From Leptospira ellinghausenii (GTDB lineage Bacteria > Spirochaetota > Leptospiria > Leptospirales > Leptospiraceae), in assembly GCF_003114815.1 (NCBI RefSeq), contig NZ_BFAZ01000009.1:1612001-1676000 (forward strand): a DNA stretch of 64,000 bases. The letters run 5' to 3'. The position numbers were made by a program, and so were the translations under genes. Within the stretch, counting starts at the first letter, position 1, and each line of letters opens with the position of its first letter. The notes under the pieces were generated by a model, which saw nothing but the letters and a program-made list of their open reading frames with translations, had not been told where the DNA came from and did no database searches. This document shows positions 1 to 8,960 of the stretch, piece after piece.

Positions 1-789
1 TAAAAATTCATTGTTTTCTAAAAGTTGGGTTTCTGTTTTTTTTCGTTCATCGATATCGATAATTTGTGCTAAATAATAAATTGCTTCTCCTGAATCATCG
101 CGTAACACAGTAACTGTGATGTATGCCCAAACCAAATGTCCTAGTTTATGTACATATTGTTTTTCAATAGAATAATGATCGATCATTCCTTTTTGGACAG
201 AATCTCGATACCGTAAATTTTCTTCGAGTTCTCCTGTGGAACTAATTTCAGAAAAATGTTTTCCTAAAAGTTCAAAGGTTTCATAACCTAAAAATTTCGC
301 GAAGGCTTCATTGACATCATCGATGTAACCATGTGTGCTCGTTAAGACAAGTCCAATGGGGGAATCGCGGAATAAGGTTTTGAACTTACGTTCGGACAAA
401 GCTAAGTTTGCATCGGATTCTATTTTTTCTGAGATATCGCGAGAAGATGTGTGTAGATAATTTTTTCCTGTTAAGGAATGAGTGGTCAATCGATTGTCTG
501 ATTGTAACCAAATATAAGTTCCATTTTTATGTAAGAAGCGGAAAGTGGGGTGGATGTTTTCTTCACCTCGTAAAAGAGGTTGGTGTGATCTTTCAAAAAT
601 TAACCTCCTGTCATCTGGATGAAGAAAATCATAAGGATTTTTTCCAATAAGTTCCTCCGGTTCATATCCGATGATGGATTTAGAATTGGGGCTCACATAA
701 ATATAAGTCCCATCAGTTTCGTGTAAACATACCAATTCTCGGCTAATCGAGGTTAATAATTGCAAAATTTCGGAATCGGGAAGTGCCAC
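1..789 (-). CDS. PAS-domain sensor protein, N-terminal part (3' end outside window)
   Basis: The reading frame is open from a GTG at 789 to the left edge, giving 263 visible residues. An in-frame TAG lies two codons upstream of the GTG, so no longer start is possible. Two PAS/PAC units are visible. The first is about residues 8-120, with the ISPNSKSIIGY-type signature (here YVSPNSKSIIGYEPEEL) and a closing SSRDISE. The second is about residues 130-252, with DVNEAFAKFLGY and a closing IIDIDERK. PAS domains sense small ligands, redox state or light. The output domain (histidine kinase, GGDEF or other) lies outside the window, so the function cannot be named. There is no signal peptide or membrane segment in the visible part, so it is probably cytoplasmic. 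It is divergent from ssb. Confidence 0.85.
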   Translation of the reverse strand, partial: MALPDSEILQLLTSISRELVCLHETDGTYIYVSPNSKSIIGYEPEELIGKNPYDFLHPDDRRLIFERSHQPLLRGEENIHPTFRFLHKNGTYIWLQSDNRLTTHSLTGKNYLHTSSRDISEKIESDANLALSERKFKTLFRDSPIGLVLTSTHGYIDDVNEAFAKFLGYETFELLGKHFSEISSTGELEENLRYRDSVQKGMIDHYSIEKQYVHKLGHLVWAYITVTVLRDDSGEAIYYLAQIIDIDERKKTETQLLENNEFL

Positions 790-945
790 ACTCTAATTCA
801 ATAAGAGAAGAATCCGGTTGTCTATCCCAAATCAGTTTTTTTTTAGCATGAATAAAATCCCTTGAGATAACATTTTTTTTAACCATCACTCAAGTTTTTC
901 ACCTATAGGAGATGTGGCTAATAAAACTGTAATAGGGATACTCAA

Positions 946-1299
946 ATGAAAAATCTATCGTACATCATCTTAGATGGGAATTTAACTTCTGATCCAGAAG
1001 AGAAAACAATTGCTGGAGGTAAGTCACTGGCACAATTCACGGTGGCAGTCAATCACTCTCAAAACAACCCAGATGCAAAGGAAAAGGATGATGTTTCCTT
1101 TTTTGAAGTGGAAGCTTGGGAAAAGTTGGGTGAAAACTGTGTGGAGTACTTAAAAAAAGGAAGTAAAGTGACAGTGATGGGCAATTTAAAACAAAACCGA
1201 TGGAAAACTCCAGATGGAGAAAATAAATCAAGAGTGAAAGTCACGGCATCTACTGTTCGATTCGATAGTATAAAGAAACGAGAAGAAAAAGTAGCATAA
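946..1299 (+). CDS. ssb: Single-stranded DNA-binding protein
   Basis: This 117-residue protein is a single OB fold of the SSB family. It starts with strand LSYIILDGNLTSDPE, followed by AQFTVAVNH and a C-terminal strand with VTASTVRFDS. SSB coats single-stranded DNA during replication and repair and recruits partner proteins. Bacterial SSBs are usually 150-180 residues and end in an acidic tip (DDDIPF in E. coli) that binds those partners. This one stops directly after the OB fold with a basic, Lys/Glu-rich end (KKREEKVA) and no such tip. It may be the housekeeping SSB of this lineage or an accessory paralogue. The ATG at 946 has an AGGGA-like ribosome-binding site about 8 bases upstream. A strong hairpin follows the gene. 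Confidence 0.92.
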   Translation: MKNLSYIILDGNLTSDPEEKTIAGGKSLAQFTVAVNHSQNNPDAKEKDDVSFFEVEAWEKLGENCVEYLKKGSKVTVMGNLKQNRWKTPDGENKSRVKVTASTVRFDSIKKREEKVA

Positions 1300-1307
1300 C
1301 TGGAACA

Positions 1308-1340
1308 CGGGTGTTTGTGACACCAAGCACCCGCGTTTTT
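1308..1340 (+). terminator. Intrinsic terminator after ssb
   Basis: A CGGGTG/CACCCG stem (1308-1313 with 1328-1333) is followed by a run of five T at 1336-1340. It lies 8 bases after the ssb stop and before the convergent lipoprotein gene. The T run serves the + strand only. Confidence 0.7.
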
Positions 1341-1345
1341 GAATG

Positions 1346-2407
1346 TTATGGAGTTGTGATGGTTCTCTTTTTATGTTTTGTATGGGTTGGAGAATCAAAG
1401 ATAGAATGGTTATCATCTTTTTCCGATTGTGAATTTTCTTTTGATTCCTCGGTTCGTTTGTCTTCTTCCATTATGGTTTGTTTTCCTAGTTTGCCAACGG
1501 AAAGAATGCGAAAATACCGTGGTGAAGATACTAAGTTCCATTCTCTAAAGAAAAATTTTGTAAACGTATGTTTGGGTCCATACGTTCCATTGGAAGAATC
1601 TATTTTTGATTTAATATTTGTTTTAAATTCTGTCTGTTCTTCTGCGGATAAGTTTGGAAATTGTGCAATTTCGCCATTGACATAACGAATTCTTAAAATA
1701 TCCAATTCACGACGATTCCGTGAAGTCACATCATCGAAAAATTTTTGTTTGGCGCCAAAACAATTTCCGCCATACGATTCACAATTTGGTTCCAAATAAG
1801 GTAGAACATACGTTAATTCTAAATAGATACTGATGTATTCCCCAGGAGAGGGAACTTTTCCTTCAAAAATTTCGAGAACCTGAGGAACAGTATCACGATC
1901 TGAATACTGTCTTTCGATGGCCTCTCTGGAGATCCTAGTTTCTGGAGTTGTACTATTCACCTTCACTGGTTTTTTAGATTCTCCAACAATCACCTTATTT
2001 CGCATCACTTCTGTTTTAGTTTCCAAAATTTCATAGGCTTGGAAGTTAACTGGTTGTTTTGCGATGATTTCTCCTTTTTGGTTTAAGACAACAATATGAT
2101 GGTCTATGATGGTGCCCGCGATGATTTCTTCAATGATGCTAATACCCGCATCTTCAAAAAATAAATCTAATTGGATAAAAGGAATTTTATTTTCTGAATA
2201 TTCAACACTCACTCCTGGTTCTTGGGCGAGGGGTTTTTTGGAATTTGATTCATGGCTTGGATTTGCCTCTTGTTTGGTGATCATTTTGATTCGATTCAAA
2301 TTGATTTGTTCAGATTGTTTAGGAAAAGTCGGAATCATCACCTGTTGTGGTGTTTGGCACCCCCAAACAAATTGCAAAAGGAATACGACAAAAGGAATTC
2401 GTTTCAT
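1346..2407 (-). CDS. Hypothetical lipoprotein
   Basis: I start this gene at the ATG at 2407, giving 353 residues, because the N-terminus is then a lipoprotein signal peptide: MKRIPFVVFLLQFVWGC, with a lipobox-like FVWGC. The longer frame starting at 2476 would overlap the upstream gene and bury the signal. The mature part is mostly polar. It has a central region with paired cysteines (NCESYGGNC) and a C-terminal tail rich in Lys, Glu and Ser. I recognise no domain. It probably faces the periplasm or the cell surface. It lies downstream of another lipoprotein gene in the same direction, separated from it by a perfect 11-base inverted repeat. Confidence 0.75.
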   Translation of the reverse strand: MKRIPFVVFLLQFVWGCQTPQQVMIPTFPKQSEQINLNRIKMITKQEANPSHESNSKKPLAQEPGVSVEYSENKIPFIQLDLFFEDAGISIIEEIIAGTIIDHHIVVLNQKGEIIAKQPVNFQAYEILETKTEVMRNKVIVGESKKPVKVNSTTPETRISREAIERQYSDRDTVPQVLEIFEGKVPSPGEYISIYLELTYVLPYLEPNCESYGGNCFGAKQKFFDDVTSRNRRELDILRIRYVNGEIAQFPNLSAEEQTEFKTNIKSKIDSSNGTYGPKHTFTKFFFREWNLVSSPRYFRILSVGKLGKQTIMEEDKRTEESKENSQSEKDDNHSIFDSPTHTKHKKRTITTP

Positions 2408-2428
2408 ATAGTAGAGTATCGGCAAAGG

Positions 2429-2452
2429 ATTGCCCCTAAAATTAGGGGCAAT
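2429..2452. other. Perfect 11-bp inverted repeat between two lipoprotein genes
   Basis: ATTGCCCCTAA and its exact complement are separated by only two bases. The repeat lies between the end of the DUF3332 gene and the start of the next lipoprotein gene. There is no T run on either side, so it may be a processing or weak termination hairpin, or an operator, rather than a standard intrinsic terminator. Confidence 0.5.
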
Positions 2453-2459
2453 GATGGTC

Positions 2460-2966
2460 TTAGATGTGTTTTGCACTCATTGGAGGAAGGATTGGTCCAC
2501 TCACTTGTTGGATTTCGACATACTTTCCATTGATCAGTCTGTATGCTTTTTCAGGTTTGTCTTTTAAAAAGTAAACTGACTCAACACCTTTTGCAGTAGG
2601 AGCATCCATTCTTAAAACTTTACCCCATTCTGTGTATGTAAGAGTGATGGTTTGTCCATTCTCAGTGTATTCTTTCACTAGTTTTCCATCAAAGTCATAC
2701 TCAGCCATGGCAATTGGATTACGGTCTGTCCAGAATTCAATTAAGTTGAACACAAGAATGTCCAAGAAACTACCAATTCCATACGCTATGTATAATGGAA
2801 AAATCATTAACAAGGAACGAAAGAAACTTGCTAATTTTCCTGATCCAATTTGAATCCCTGCATTAAACGAATATACTGCCTTGATAGCACCAAATTTTCC
2901 AAAACAATTGGAAAGAAGGCCGAATGACAATAACCCTACTAGAGCTGTTTTTAATATTTTTTTCAT
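2460..2966 (-). CDS. DUF3332-type lipoprotein
   Basis: The 168-residue protein begins with a lipoprotein signal (MKKILKTALVGLLSFGLLSNC, lipobox LLSNC) followed by FGKFGAIKAVYSFN, a start I associate with the DUF3332 family. A hydrophobic stretch at about residues 48-75 (SLLMIFPLYIAYGIGSFLDILVFNLIEFW) probably forms one or two membrane-associated helices. The C-terminal part is a small beta-rich domain. The family's function is unknown; members are small envelope lipoproteins. The ATG at 2966 has an AGAGGTAG-like ribosome-binding site upstream on the minus strand. It may be cotranscribed with the downstream lipoprotein gene. Confidence 0.8.
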   Translation of the reverse strand: MKKILKTALVGLLSFGLLSNCFGKFGAIKAVYSFNAGIQIGSGKLASFFRSLLMIFPLYIAYGIGSFLDILVFNLIEFWTDRNPIAMAEYDFDGKLVKEYTENGQTITLTYTEWGKVLRMDAPTAKGVESVYFLKDKPEKAYRLINGKYVEIQQVSGPILPPMSAKHI

Positions 2967-3094
2967 TTTCTACCTCTATGTTTTTAGTTGAAAACTAGTG
3001 TCCAATCATAAGTGAAATGGGAATGTTCTGCAAGTCGAAATGATTGACACTGGTATTTTTTCGATGATTCTGGTCTCAATAGAAGGCGAACCCA

Positions 3095-4561
3095 TTGATC
3101 TTTTCTGATTTTGAATACTTTGTCTTCTTTCTTTTTGTCTTTTTTACTGTTTGGTATTTGTTCCCAACACTCTTTTCGAACCAATCTAAAGAGACTCGCA
3201 TCTTACACATATTCCTACTCATCAGTAGTTATTTTTTCTACATGTCTTGGGATTATCGTTTTGGTGCACTGATCTTGTTATCCACGGCTATCGACTTTTA
3301 TGTGGGTCTCAAACTTGCAAATGAAACGAGAGAAAAAATAAGGTATTATTTATTACTCTTTAGTTTGATCACAAACTTAGTTTTTATCCTAGGATTTTTT
3401 AAATACTATAATTTTGTTGTGACTTCTATGAATTCCGTCACCAATGTATTGTTTGGTGGTGACATGCTGCCAGTTTTAAAAATCATTTTGCCAGCAGGGA
3501 TTTCCTTTTTTACATTCCAATCATTGTCTTATACGATTGATGTTTATCGCAAAGAAATTCCAGCGGAAACTGATTTTATTCGGTTTGCATTATTTGTGAG
3601 TTTTTTCCCACAACTTGTTGCAGGTCCCATTGTCACTGCAAGGACCTTTATGCCCCAGTTGTACAGTCCTAAAAAATTAGAAGAAATTGAATTTCGTGTT
3701 GCGATTCGTTTTTTTATGTTAGGTTATTTTAAAAAGGCTGTACTCTCTGATATGGTTGCACCAACAATTGATGCCATTTATGCAAATCCAGCAGGTCATC
3801 ATGCTTATGCTTTGCTCATTGCAGCAGCTCTTGGTGGAATCCAGGTGTATTTGGATTTTAGTGGGTATTCGGATATGGCCATCGGCAGTGCCATGTTACT
3901 CGGGTACAAATTGCCTACCAATTTTAATTTACCATTTCTCGCCACATCCGTATCTGGCTTTTGGCGAAGGTGGCATATGACACTCAATTCTTGGTTACGA
4001 GACTATATTTATATCCCTATGGGTGGGAGCCGTGTAACTTCCGTACGTCGCAAGTTTAATTTATGGTTTACCATGTTTGTGAGTGGTGTTTGGCATGGTG
4101 CCCAATGGACTTTTGTGTTCTGGGGTTCCTTAAATGGATTTTTTTATGTTTTGGAAGAGGTTTGGAAAGAGTGGTTTCCTGACAAAAAAGAAACTACTTC
4201 TGGCCAATTTTCGTCACTCGTTCAAATTCCTATTTGGCTGTTTCAAAATGTACTCAATAATTCCATTTTCTTTTTAGGTGCGGTTTTTTTCCGCTCGCTT
4301 ACTTGGGAAAATGCTTGGATCCATTTAAAAGGGATTTTCCTTTTCCAAGATGGAAATTTACGTCCCTATATGTGGAAAGATTTCCTTTGGATCATTGGTT
4401 TTCTGACGATTGGTCATGCCATCGGTTATTTTCTCTTTGAAAAGGGAAAAGGGAAAAAAATCCCTGCCAGTTTTGAATTTGCGATGTATCCAATTCTCTT
4501 TCTTGTCTTAAATTTAGCTACACCCGAAAACTCGGTTCCGTTCATCTACTTTCAGTTCTAA
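3095..4561 (+). CDS. MBOAT family O-acyltransferase (AlgI/DltB-like)
   Basis: This 488-residue, highly hydrophobic protein has about ten membrane segments. It carries the MBOAT core: FWRRWHMTLNSWLRDYIYIPMGG and later SGVWHGAQW, whose His is the conserved catalytic residue of the family. AlgI-like members pass acetyl or other acyl groups across the inner membrane to polysaccharides or lipids. The start is TTG at 3095, preceded by a good AGAAGG ribosome-binding site with 8-base spacing; no ATG fits. No SGNH/AlgX-type partner gene is adjacent, so the acceptor is unknown. The next gene follows after 32 bases in the same direction. Confidence 0.93.
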   Translation: MIFSDFEYFVFFLFVFFTVWYLFPTLFSNQSKETRILHIFLLISSYFFYMSWDYRFGALILLSTAIDFYVGLKLANETREKIRYYLLLFSLITNLVFILGFFKYYNFVVTSMNSVTNVLFGGDMLPVLKIILPAGISFFTFQSLSYTIDVYRKEIPAETDFIRFALFVSFFPQLVAGPIVTARTFMPQLYSPKKLEEIEFRVAIRFFMLGYFKKAVLSDMVAPTIDAIYANPAGHHAYALLIAAALGGIQVYLDFSGYSDMAIGSAMLLGYKLPTNFNLPFLATSVSGFWRRWHMTLNSWLRDYIYIPMGGSRVTSVRRKFNLWFTMFVSGVWHGAQWTFVFWGSLNGFFYVLEEVWKEWFPDKKETTSGQFSSLVQIPIWLFQNVLNNSIFFLGAVFFRSLTWENAWIHLKGIFLFQDGNLRPYMWKDFLWIIGFLTIGHAIGYFLFEKGKGKKIPASFEFAMYPILFLVLNLATPENSVPFIYFQF

Positions 4562-4593
4562 TTTGCTTTTTTCGTTTCCAATTCTAGGAATCC

Positions 4594-4956
4594 ATGTATT
4601 TTGTTGCTATGGAAAGTGAGCGAAGGCTTCCCAGAATTTCCCCAGGTGATTTTTCCGAATTTGAAGTCCATTTGGATCTCGAAGGGATCACTCTATTTGG
4701 AAAATTAGGAAACATTTCTGAAGAGGGACTTTGTTTTTTGGGAGAAGACGATTTACTTGGTGATGAAATCGAATCACTAGTACTCGGAAGTATTGTTTGG
4801 GCAAAAGGCACAAAACGGTTGTTTTTTGAAGGCACCATCATGTGGACCCAAACTTCCAAGATCAAAAACGTCATTTATCATATCGCTGGAATTCAATTTT
4901 TAGAAAAAATCAATTTAACTGACTCGATGCTCGCAAGAAGTTTGGAGATAAAATGA
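4594..4956 (+). CDS. PilZ domain protein
   Basis: This 120-residue single-domain protein has the two PilZ hallmarks for c-di-GMP binding: an RxxxR stretch near residue 10 (ERRLPR) and NxSxxG (NISEEG) about 30 residues later. It is therefore probably a soluble c-di-GMP receptor. The ATG at 4594 is preceded by AGGAA at 5-base spacing. The stop overlaps the next gene by ATGA, which indicates translational coupling. It opens a run of six tightly packed genes ending at clpS. Confidence 0.85.
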   Translation: MYFVAMESERRLPRISPGDFSEFEVHLDLEGITLFGKLGNISEEGLCFLGEDDLLGDEIESLVLGSIVWAKGTKRLFFEGTIMWTQTSKIKNVIYHIAGIQFLEKINLTDSMLARSLEIK

Positions 4957-5645
4957 AAATATTGTTACTTGGTGGAACAGGTCTTGTCGGTAAACAAGTG
5001 TTACTTTCACTTCTATTTTACCCTCAGATCAAAAAAGTGATCGTTTGGGCTCGTCATTTTGAAAACTCATCCAAACCAAATCTTCCCATTGAAGTGATAA
5101 AAGTCACTTGGGACGATTTCCAGACAGGTAAGGTGAGTGTTCCAGATGGAATTGATGCCGTGTTTTGTTGTTTGGGTACAACCATAGGAAAAGCTGGGAG
5201 TCAGGAGAAATTTAGAGAAATTGATTATGACTATCCACTCCTTGCTGCAAAACAAGCGAAGGAAAAAAATGTCCCAGGTTTTTATATCATTACTGCGATG
5301 GGTTCAGATGCTAGCTCTTCCATTTTTTACAACCGAGTGAAAGGAGAATTGGAAAAGGAATTAATGGCACTTTCATTTCCTTTTTTAGGAATCTTTAGGC
5401 CTTCCCTTCTCATAGGAGAACGAGAAGAACTCCGGATCGGGGAAAAAGTTGGCGAGGTACTTGGTCACATCATTCCATTTGGATTATTTGGTTTAAAAAA
5501 ATACAAACCCATCCAAGCAGAATATGTTGCCAAATCTATGATTTATTCCTTGTTAAAAGATAAACCTACAAATCCATCCAAACCGATGGTAAAAATTTAT
5601 GAAAACGATATTCTGTGGGAGATCGGTAAGGACCATTCTTTTTGA
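4953..5645 (+). CDS. NAD(P)-binding Rossmann-fold protein (SDR-like, TIP30-type)
   Basis: The 230-residue protein begins with the dinucleotide-binding loop GGTGLVG after strand MKILLL. Later it has FCCLGTTIGKAGS, with the CLGTT segment typical of HTATIP2/TIP30-like atypical short-chain dehydrogenases, and a YNRVKGELE segment in the position of the usual YxxxK. It is probably a cytosolic oxidoreductase or NAD(P)H-binding regulator; the substrate is unknown. It overlaps the PilZ gene by 4 bases at its start, and its TGA overlaps the TTG start of the next gene. Confidence 0.85.
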   Translation: MKILLLGGTGLVGKQVLLSLLFYPQIKKVIVWARHFENSSKPNLPIEVIKVTWDDFQTGKVSVPDGIDAVFCCLGTTIGKAGSQEKFREIDYDYPLLAAKQAKEKNVPGFYIITAMGSDASSSIFYNRVKGELEKELMALSFPFLGIFRPSLLIGEREELRIGEKVGEVLGHIIPFGLFGLKKYKPIQAEYVAKSMIYSLLKDKPTNPSKPMVKIYENDILWEIGKDHSF

Positions 5646-6394
5646 TTCCAGATAATAAACAAAAACCCTATTCCAAAACCAAATACATTATCTTAAGTTT
5701 TGTAGTTCACTTCATTGTAAGAGTTTGGTATCTTTTCGTACGAAACCAAAAGTTGATCATCCCTCAGGAATCAACAAATGTGATCGAACAAGGAAGGGAT
5801 TACATCATCGCGGTGTTTCATGAAACAACACTTTCATTGTACAGGCATGCAACGCAGTACTTAAAACGAAAGAAAAAAGCGGACATGGTGGCACTTGTGT
5901 CCCAATCAAAAGATGGTGAAATTATCCACCAAACATTTGCTCGGTCAGGCCTTCGTTCCGTACGAGGATCCTCAACAAGGGGTGGAACAGGTGCATTTCG
6001 TAATATCCTAAAGGAAATGAAACAAGGAGCCGTTCCCATTTTCACCGTGGACGGGCCCAAGGGTCCAAGAAGGGAAGTAAAACCAGGTGTGATTGTAACT
6101 GCCTCTCTCACTGGATTTCCGATTTTGTATCTGCATTCCTGTTATGACCGTGCTTATGTATTTCGGAGTTGGGACCGTCATTTTTTCCCAAAATTTGGGG
6201 CCAGGCTCTTCATCCAATATGGAAAACCCTTCTTTGTTCCGAAGGGTCTCACGGAAAGCCAGATCGATGAATACGCTAAAAAATTGGAAACGGAAATGCA
6301 GGCGAACGCGGAGTCACTGGAATCTTACGTGCGTGGACTCTTTCCTGACAATTCTATTGACGTACCACCTAAAAACGAAACTTTAACCAAGTAA
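5642..6394 (+). CDS. DUF374 family lysophospholipid acyltransferase-like protein
   Basis: The 250-residue protein has an N-terminal hydrophobic anchor (about residues 15-33). It then shows the DUF374 signatures: HETTLSLYRH in place of the classic HX4D, GSSTRGG, and DGPKGPRREVKPG. Members resemble the late lipid A acyltransferases and probably transfer an acyl chain at the inner membrane. The start is a TTG at 5642, sharing TTGA with the stop of the preceding gene; there is no ATG in a sensible position. metK follows after 11 bases. Confidence 0.88.
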   Translation: MIPDNKQKPYSKTKYIILSFVVHFIVRVWYLFVRNQKLIIPQESTNVIEQGRDYIIAVFHETTLSLYRHATQYLKRKKKADMVALVSQSKDGEIIHQTFARSGLRSVRGSSTRGGTGAFRNILKEMKQGAVPIFTVDGPKGPRREVKPGVIVTASLTGFPILYLHSCYDRAYVFRSWDRHFFPKFGARLFIQYGKPFFVPKGLTESQIDEYAKKLETEMQANAESLESYVRGLFPDNSIDVPPKNETLTK

Positions 6395-6405
6395 GGTAAA
6401 AAAAA

Positions 6406-7572
6406 ATGTCCTCTCTTAAAAACTATATCTTCACTTCCGAGTCCGTATCTGAAGGACACCCGGACAAAGTCTGTGACCAAATTTCTGATGCCATTCTAGA
6501 TGCGTATTTAGCCCAAGATCCAAAGTCCCGTGTTGCTTGTGAAACCCTTGTTACGACAAATCTTGTCGTCATTGCTGGTGAAATCACAAGTAAGGGAAAA
6601 GTAGACACACAAGAAATCGCACGAGATGTGATTCGCAAAATTGGATACAACGACATCAATATGTACTTTGATGCTGACTTTGCTGTCGTTGCTTCACACG
6701 TCCATGCACAATCTCCAGACATTGCCCAAGGGGTAAACGAAGGAGAAGGTCTCCACACAGAACAAGGTGCTGGTGACCAAGGATTGATGTTTGGATTTGC
6801 CATTGCAGAAACTCCAGAGTTAATGCCCGCTCCTCTTTATTATTCACATAAACTCCTCGAACACCTATCGGAACTGCGCCATACAAACAAAATTGAATGG
6901 TTACGCCCTGATGCAAAATCACAAGTTACAATCCAGTACGAAGACGGAAAACCAAAACGTGTTGATACTGTTGTTATTTCCACTCAACACAAACCTGGTG
7001 TGACTCATAAACAAATCGAAGAAGCGGTTATTGAAGAGTGTATCAAAAAAATGATTCCAAAAGAATTATTAACTAACACTCGTTACTTTATTAACCCAAC
7101 TGGAAAATTTGAGATTGGTGGTCCACATGGTGATACTGGTCTAACAGGACGTAAAATCATCGTCGATACTTACGGTGGAATGGGTCGCCATGGTGGTGGT
7201 GCATTCTCTGGAAAAGATCCATCGAAAGTAGACCGTTCAGCAGCATATATGGGCCGTTACATTGCGAAAAACGTTGTTGCAGCTGGCCTTGCTCACAAAT
7301 GTGAAGTTCAATTAGCATATGCAATTGGTGTAGCACAACCTGTATCAGTTCTTGTCGATACATTTGGAACAGGAACCATTTCTGATGAAGAAATTGCAAA
7401 ACGAGTACTTGCAAACTTCAAACTCACTCCAAAAGGAATTGTAGAAGGTTTGGATCTCCTTGGAAAAGGAAGAAAATACCAAGAAACTGCTGCTTACGGC
7501 CATTTTGGTAGAACTGGAAGCACATTTACTTGGGAAAAAACTGACAAAGCAGAAGCGTTAAAAAAAGGATAA
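6406..7572 (+). CDS. metK: S-adenosylmethionine synthetase
   Basis: MetK makes S-adenosylmethionine from methionine and ATP. The 388 residues match the usual length. All the expected signatures are present: [19 protein letters not shown] at the N-terminus, [12 protein letters not shown] at about residue 120, [21 protein letters not shown], and [16 protein letters not shown]. The ribosome-binding site AAGG lies 8 bases before the ATG. It sits in a run with a transketolase half-gene (2-base gap). Two methionine-salvage genes, mtnC and mtnA, are elsewhere in this window. No SAM riboswitch is possible in the 11-base leader. Confidence 0.98.
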   Translation: MSSLKNYIFTSESVSEGHPDKVCDQISDAILDAYLAQDPKSRVACETLVTTNLVVIAGEITSKGKVDTQEIARDVIRKIGYNDINMYFDADFAVVASHVHAQSPDIAQGVNEGEGLHTEQGAGDQGLMFGFAIAETPELMPAPLYYSHKLLEHLSELRHTNKIEWLRPDAKSQVTIQYEDGKPKRVDTVVISTQHKPGVTHKQIEEAVIEECIKKMIPKELLTNTRYFINPTGKFEIGGPHGDTGLTGRKIIVDTYGGMGRHGGGAFSGKDPSKVDRSAAYMGRYIAKNVVAAGLAHKCEVQLAYAIGVAQPVSVLVDTFGTGTISDEEIAKRVLANFKLTPKGIVEGLDLLGKGRKYQETAAYGHFGRTGSTFTWEKTDKAEALKKG

Positions 7573-7574
7573 TC

Positions 7575-8540
7575 ATGGGAGCACCTAGCCAATCAACAGC
7601 GGACAAAAAAGCAACAAGAGATGCATACGGCGAAGCCTTAGTTGAGTTAGGTGCATCTAGGCAAGATATAGTCGTTTTAGATGCGGACCTTTCGGGTTCC
7701 ACTAAAACTGCTGACTTCAAAAAGAAGTATCCTGAAAGATTTTTTAACGTAGGTGTCGCGGAACAAAACTTAGTTGGTCATGCGGCAGGCTTAGCTCTTT
7801 CTGGATTTGTTCCATTTGCTTCAAGTTTTGCTATGTTTTTATCTGGTCGTGCCTGGGAAGTGGTAAGGAATAGTGTCGTTTATCCGAAGTTAAACGTAAA
7901 ACTTGTAGCTTCTCATGGTGGTATCACTGTAGGGGAAGATGGTGCTTCTCACCAATGTATTGAAGACTTTGCAATTATGCGTGTCATTCCAGAAATGACT
8001 GTCATTTGCCCATCTGACTTTAATGAAACCAAACAAGTGATTCATGCAATTGCTGACTACAAAGGTCCTGTTTATGTGAGAGTGGGAAGACCTGCCATTC
8101 CTGTCATTGAACGTGAAAACTACAAATTCCAAATTGGAAAAGCAGAAGTGATGTCGGAAGGTAAGGATGTTTGTATCATTGCGAATGGAGTGATGGTGAA
8201 CGAAGCCATGACTGCAGTAGGACTCCTCAAAGAAAAAGGAATCCATGCCACTCTCCTCAATATGGCAACAATCAAACCTTTGGACAAAGAGGTCATCATC
8301 GCCAAAGCAAAAGAATGTGGTGCTGTTGTGACTTGTGAAGAACACAATGTCATTGGTGGCCTTGGTTCTGCTGTATCTGAACTTTTATCTGAAGAATACC
8401 CCGTTCCAGTCATCAAAGTGGGAATGAAGGATAGTTTTGGAAAATCAGGAACTTGGAGTGGACTTCTCGATTATTTTGGCCTTCGTGCAAAAGATGTAGT
8501 TTCCCACGCGGAACTTGCCATTTCCAAAAAGAAAAAATAA
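7575..8540 (+). CDS. Transketolase, C-terminal subunit
   Basis: The 321 residues correspond only to the pyrimidine-binding and C-terminal domains of transketolase. The thiamine-activating Glu is in [25 protein letters not shown] and [15 protein letters not shown] follow, and the C-terminal domain begins near [16 protein letters not shown]. Such half-proteins pair with a separate N-terminal (diphosphate-binding) subunit to interconvert pentose-phosphate sugars. The partner gene is usually adjacent but is not in this window. The gene begins 2 bases after metK, so it is probably translated from the same mRNA. Confidence 0.93.
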   Translation: MGAPSQSTADKKATRDAYGEALVELGASRQDIVVLDADLSGSTKTADFKKKYPERFFNVGVAEQNLVGHAAGLALSGFVPFASSFAMFLSGRAWEVVRNSVVYPKLNVKLVASHGGITVGEDGASHQCIEDFAIMRVIPEMTVICPSDFNETKQVIHAIADYKGPVYVRVGRPAIPVIERENYKFQIGKAEVMSEGKDVCIIANGVMVNEAMTAVGLLKEKGIHATLLNMATIKPLDKEVIIAKAKECGAVVTCEEHNVIGGLGSAVSELLSEEYPVPVIKVGMKDSFGKSGTWSGLLDYFGLRAKDVVSHAELAISKKKK

Positions 8541-8556
8541 GGGAAGGGCTTCGGTC

Positions 8557-8883
8557 ATGACCGGTTCCGGAGCATCCCAACCTTCTATCTTAGAAGAAAC
8601 TGAAATCAAACCAACCAAAAATGACGGCCCATGGAAGGTCGTTTTGTGGGATGACGACCACCACACCTATGAGTATGTCATTGAGATGCTCATGGATGTT
8701 TGCCAAATGACTTGGGAAAAAGCCTTCCAACATGCAGTTGAGGTGGATACCCGCAAAAAAACCATCGTCTTTTCTGGAGAATTAGAACACGCAGAGTTTG
8801 TCCATGAGCGGATTTTGGAGTATGGTCCTGACCCTCGTATGAGTTCCTCCAAAGGATCCATGACCGCAACCTTAGAACAATAA
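8557..8883 (+). CDS. clpS: ClpS-like adaptor with an altered N-degron pocket
   Basis: The 108-residue protein has the ClpS fold core (WKVVLWDDDHHTYEYVIEML, then AVEVDTRKKTIV). ClpS hands N-degron substrates to ClpA/ClpC with ClpP. I chose the ATG at 8557 because GGAAGGG lies 8 bases upstream; the longer TTG frame overlaps the transketolase gene. By eye alignment with E. coli ClpS, the pocket residues N34, M40 and H66 correspond here to D32, Y38 and D64, with identical spacing. Two ligands of the substrate's alpha-amino group are therefore changed. No clpA or clpP is adjacent. It may be a specialised paralogue. Confidence 0.88.
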   Translation: MTGSGASQPSILEETEIKPTKNDGPWKVVLWDDDHHTYEYVIEMLMDVCQMTWEKAFQHAVEVDTRKKTIVFSGELEHAEFVHERILEYGPDPRMSSSKGSMTATLEQ

Positions 8884-8960
8884 AATAAAGATCGTAATTT
8901 TGATTCTATGAACTTAATTTAGAAATTTAGAATGAAATCTACTGATTGAGTAAATTTCGA

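Noticed and set aside
6395..6405. SAM riboswitch before metK
   Set aside because: The gap to the upstream gene is 11 bases, too short for any riboswitch.
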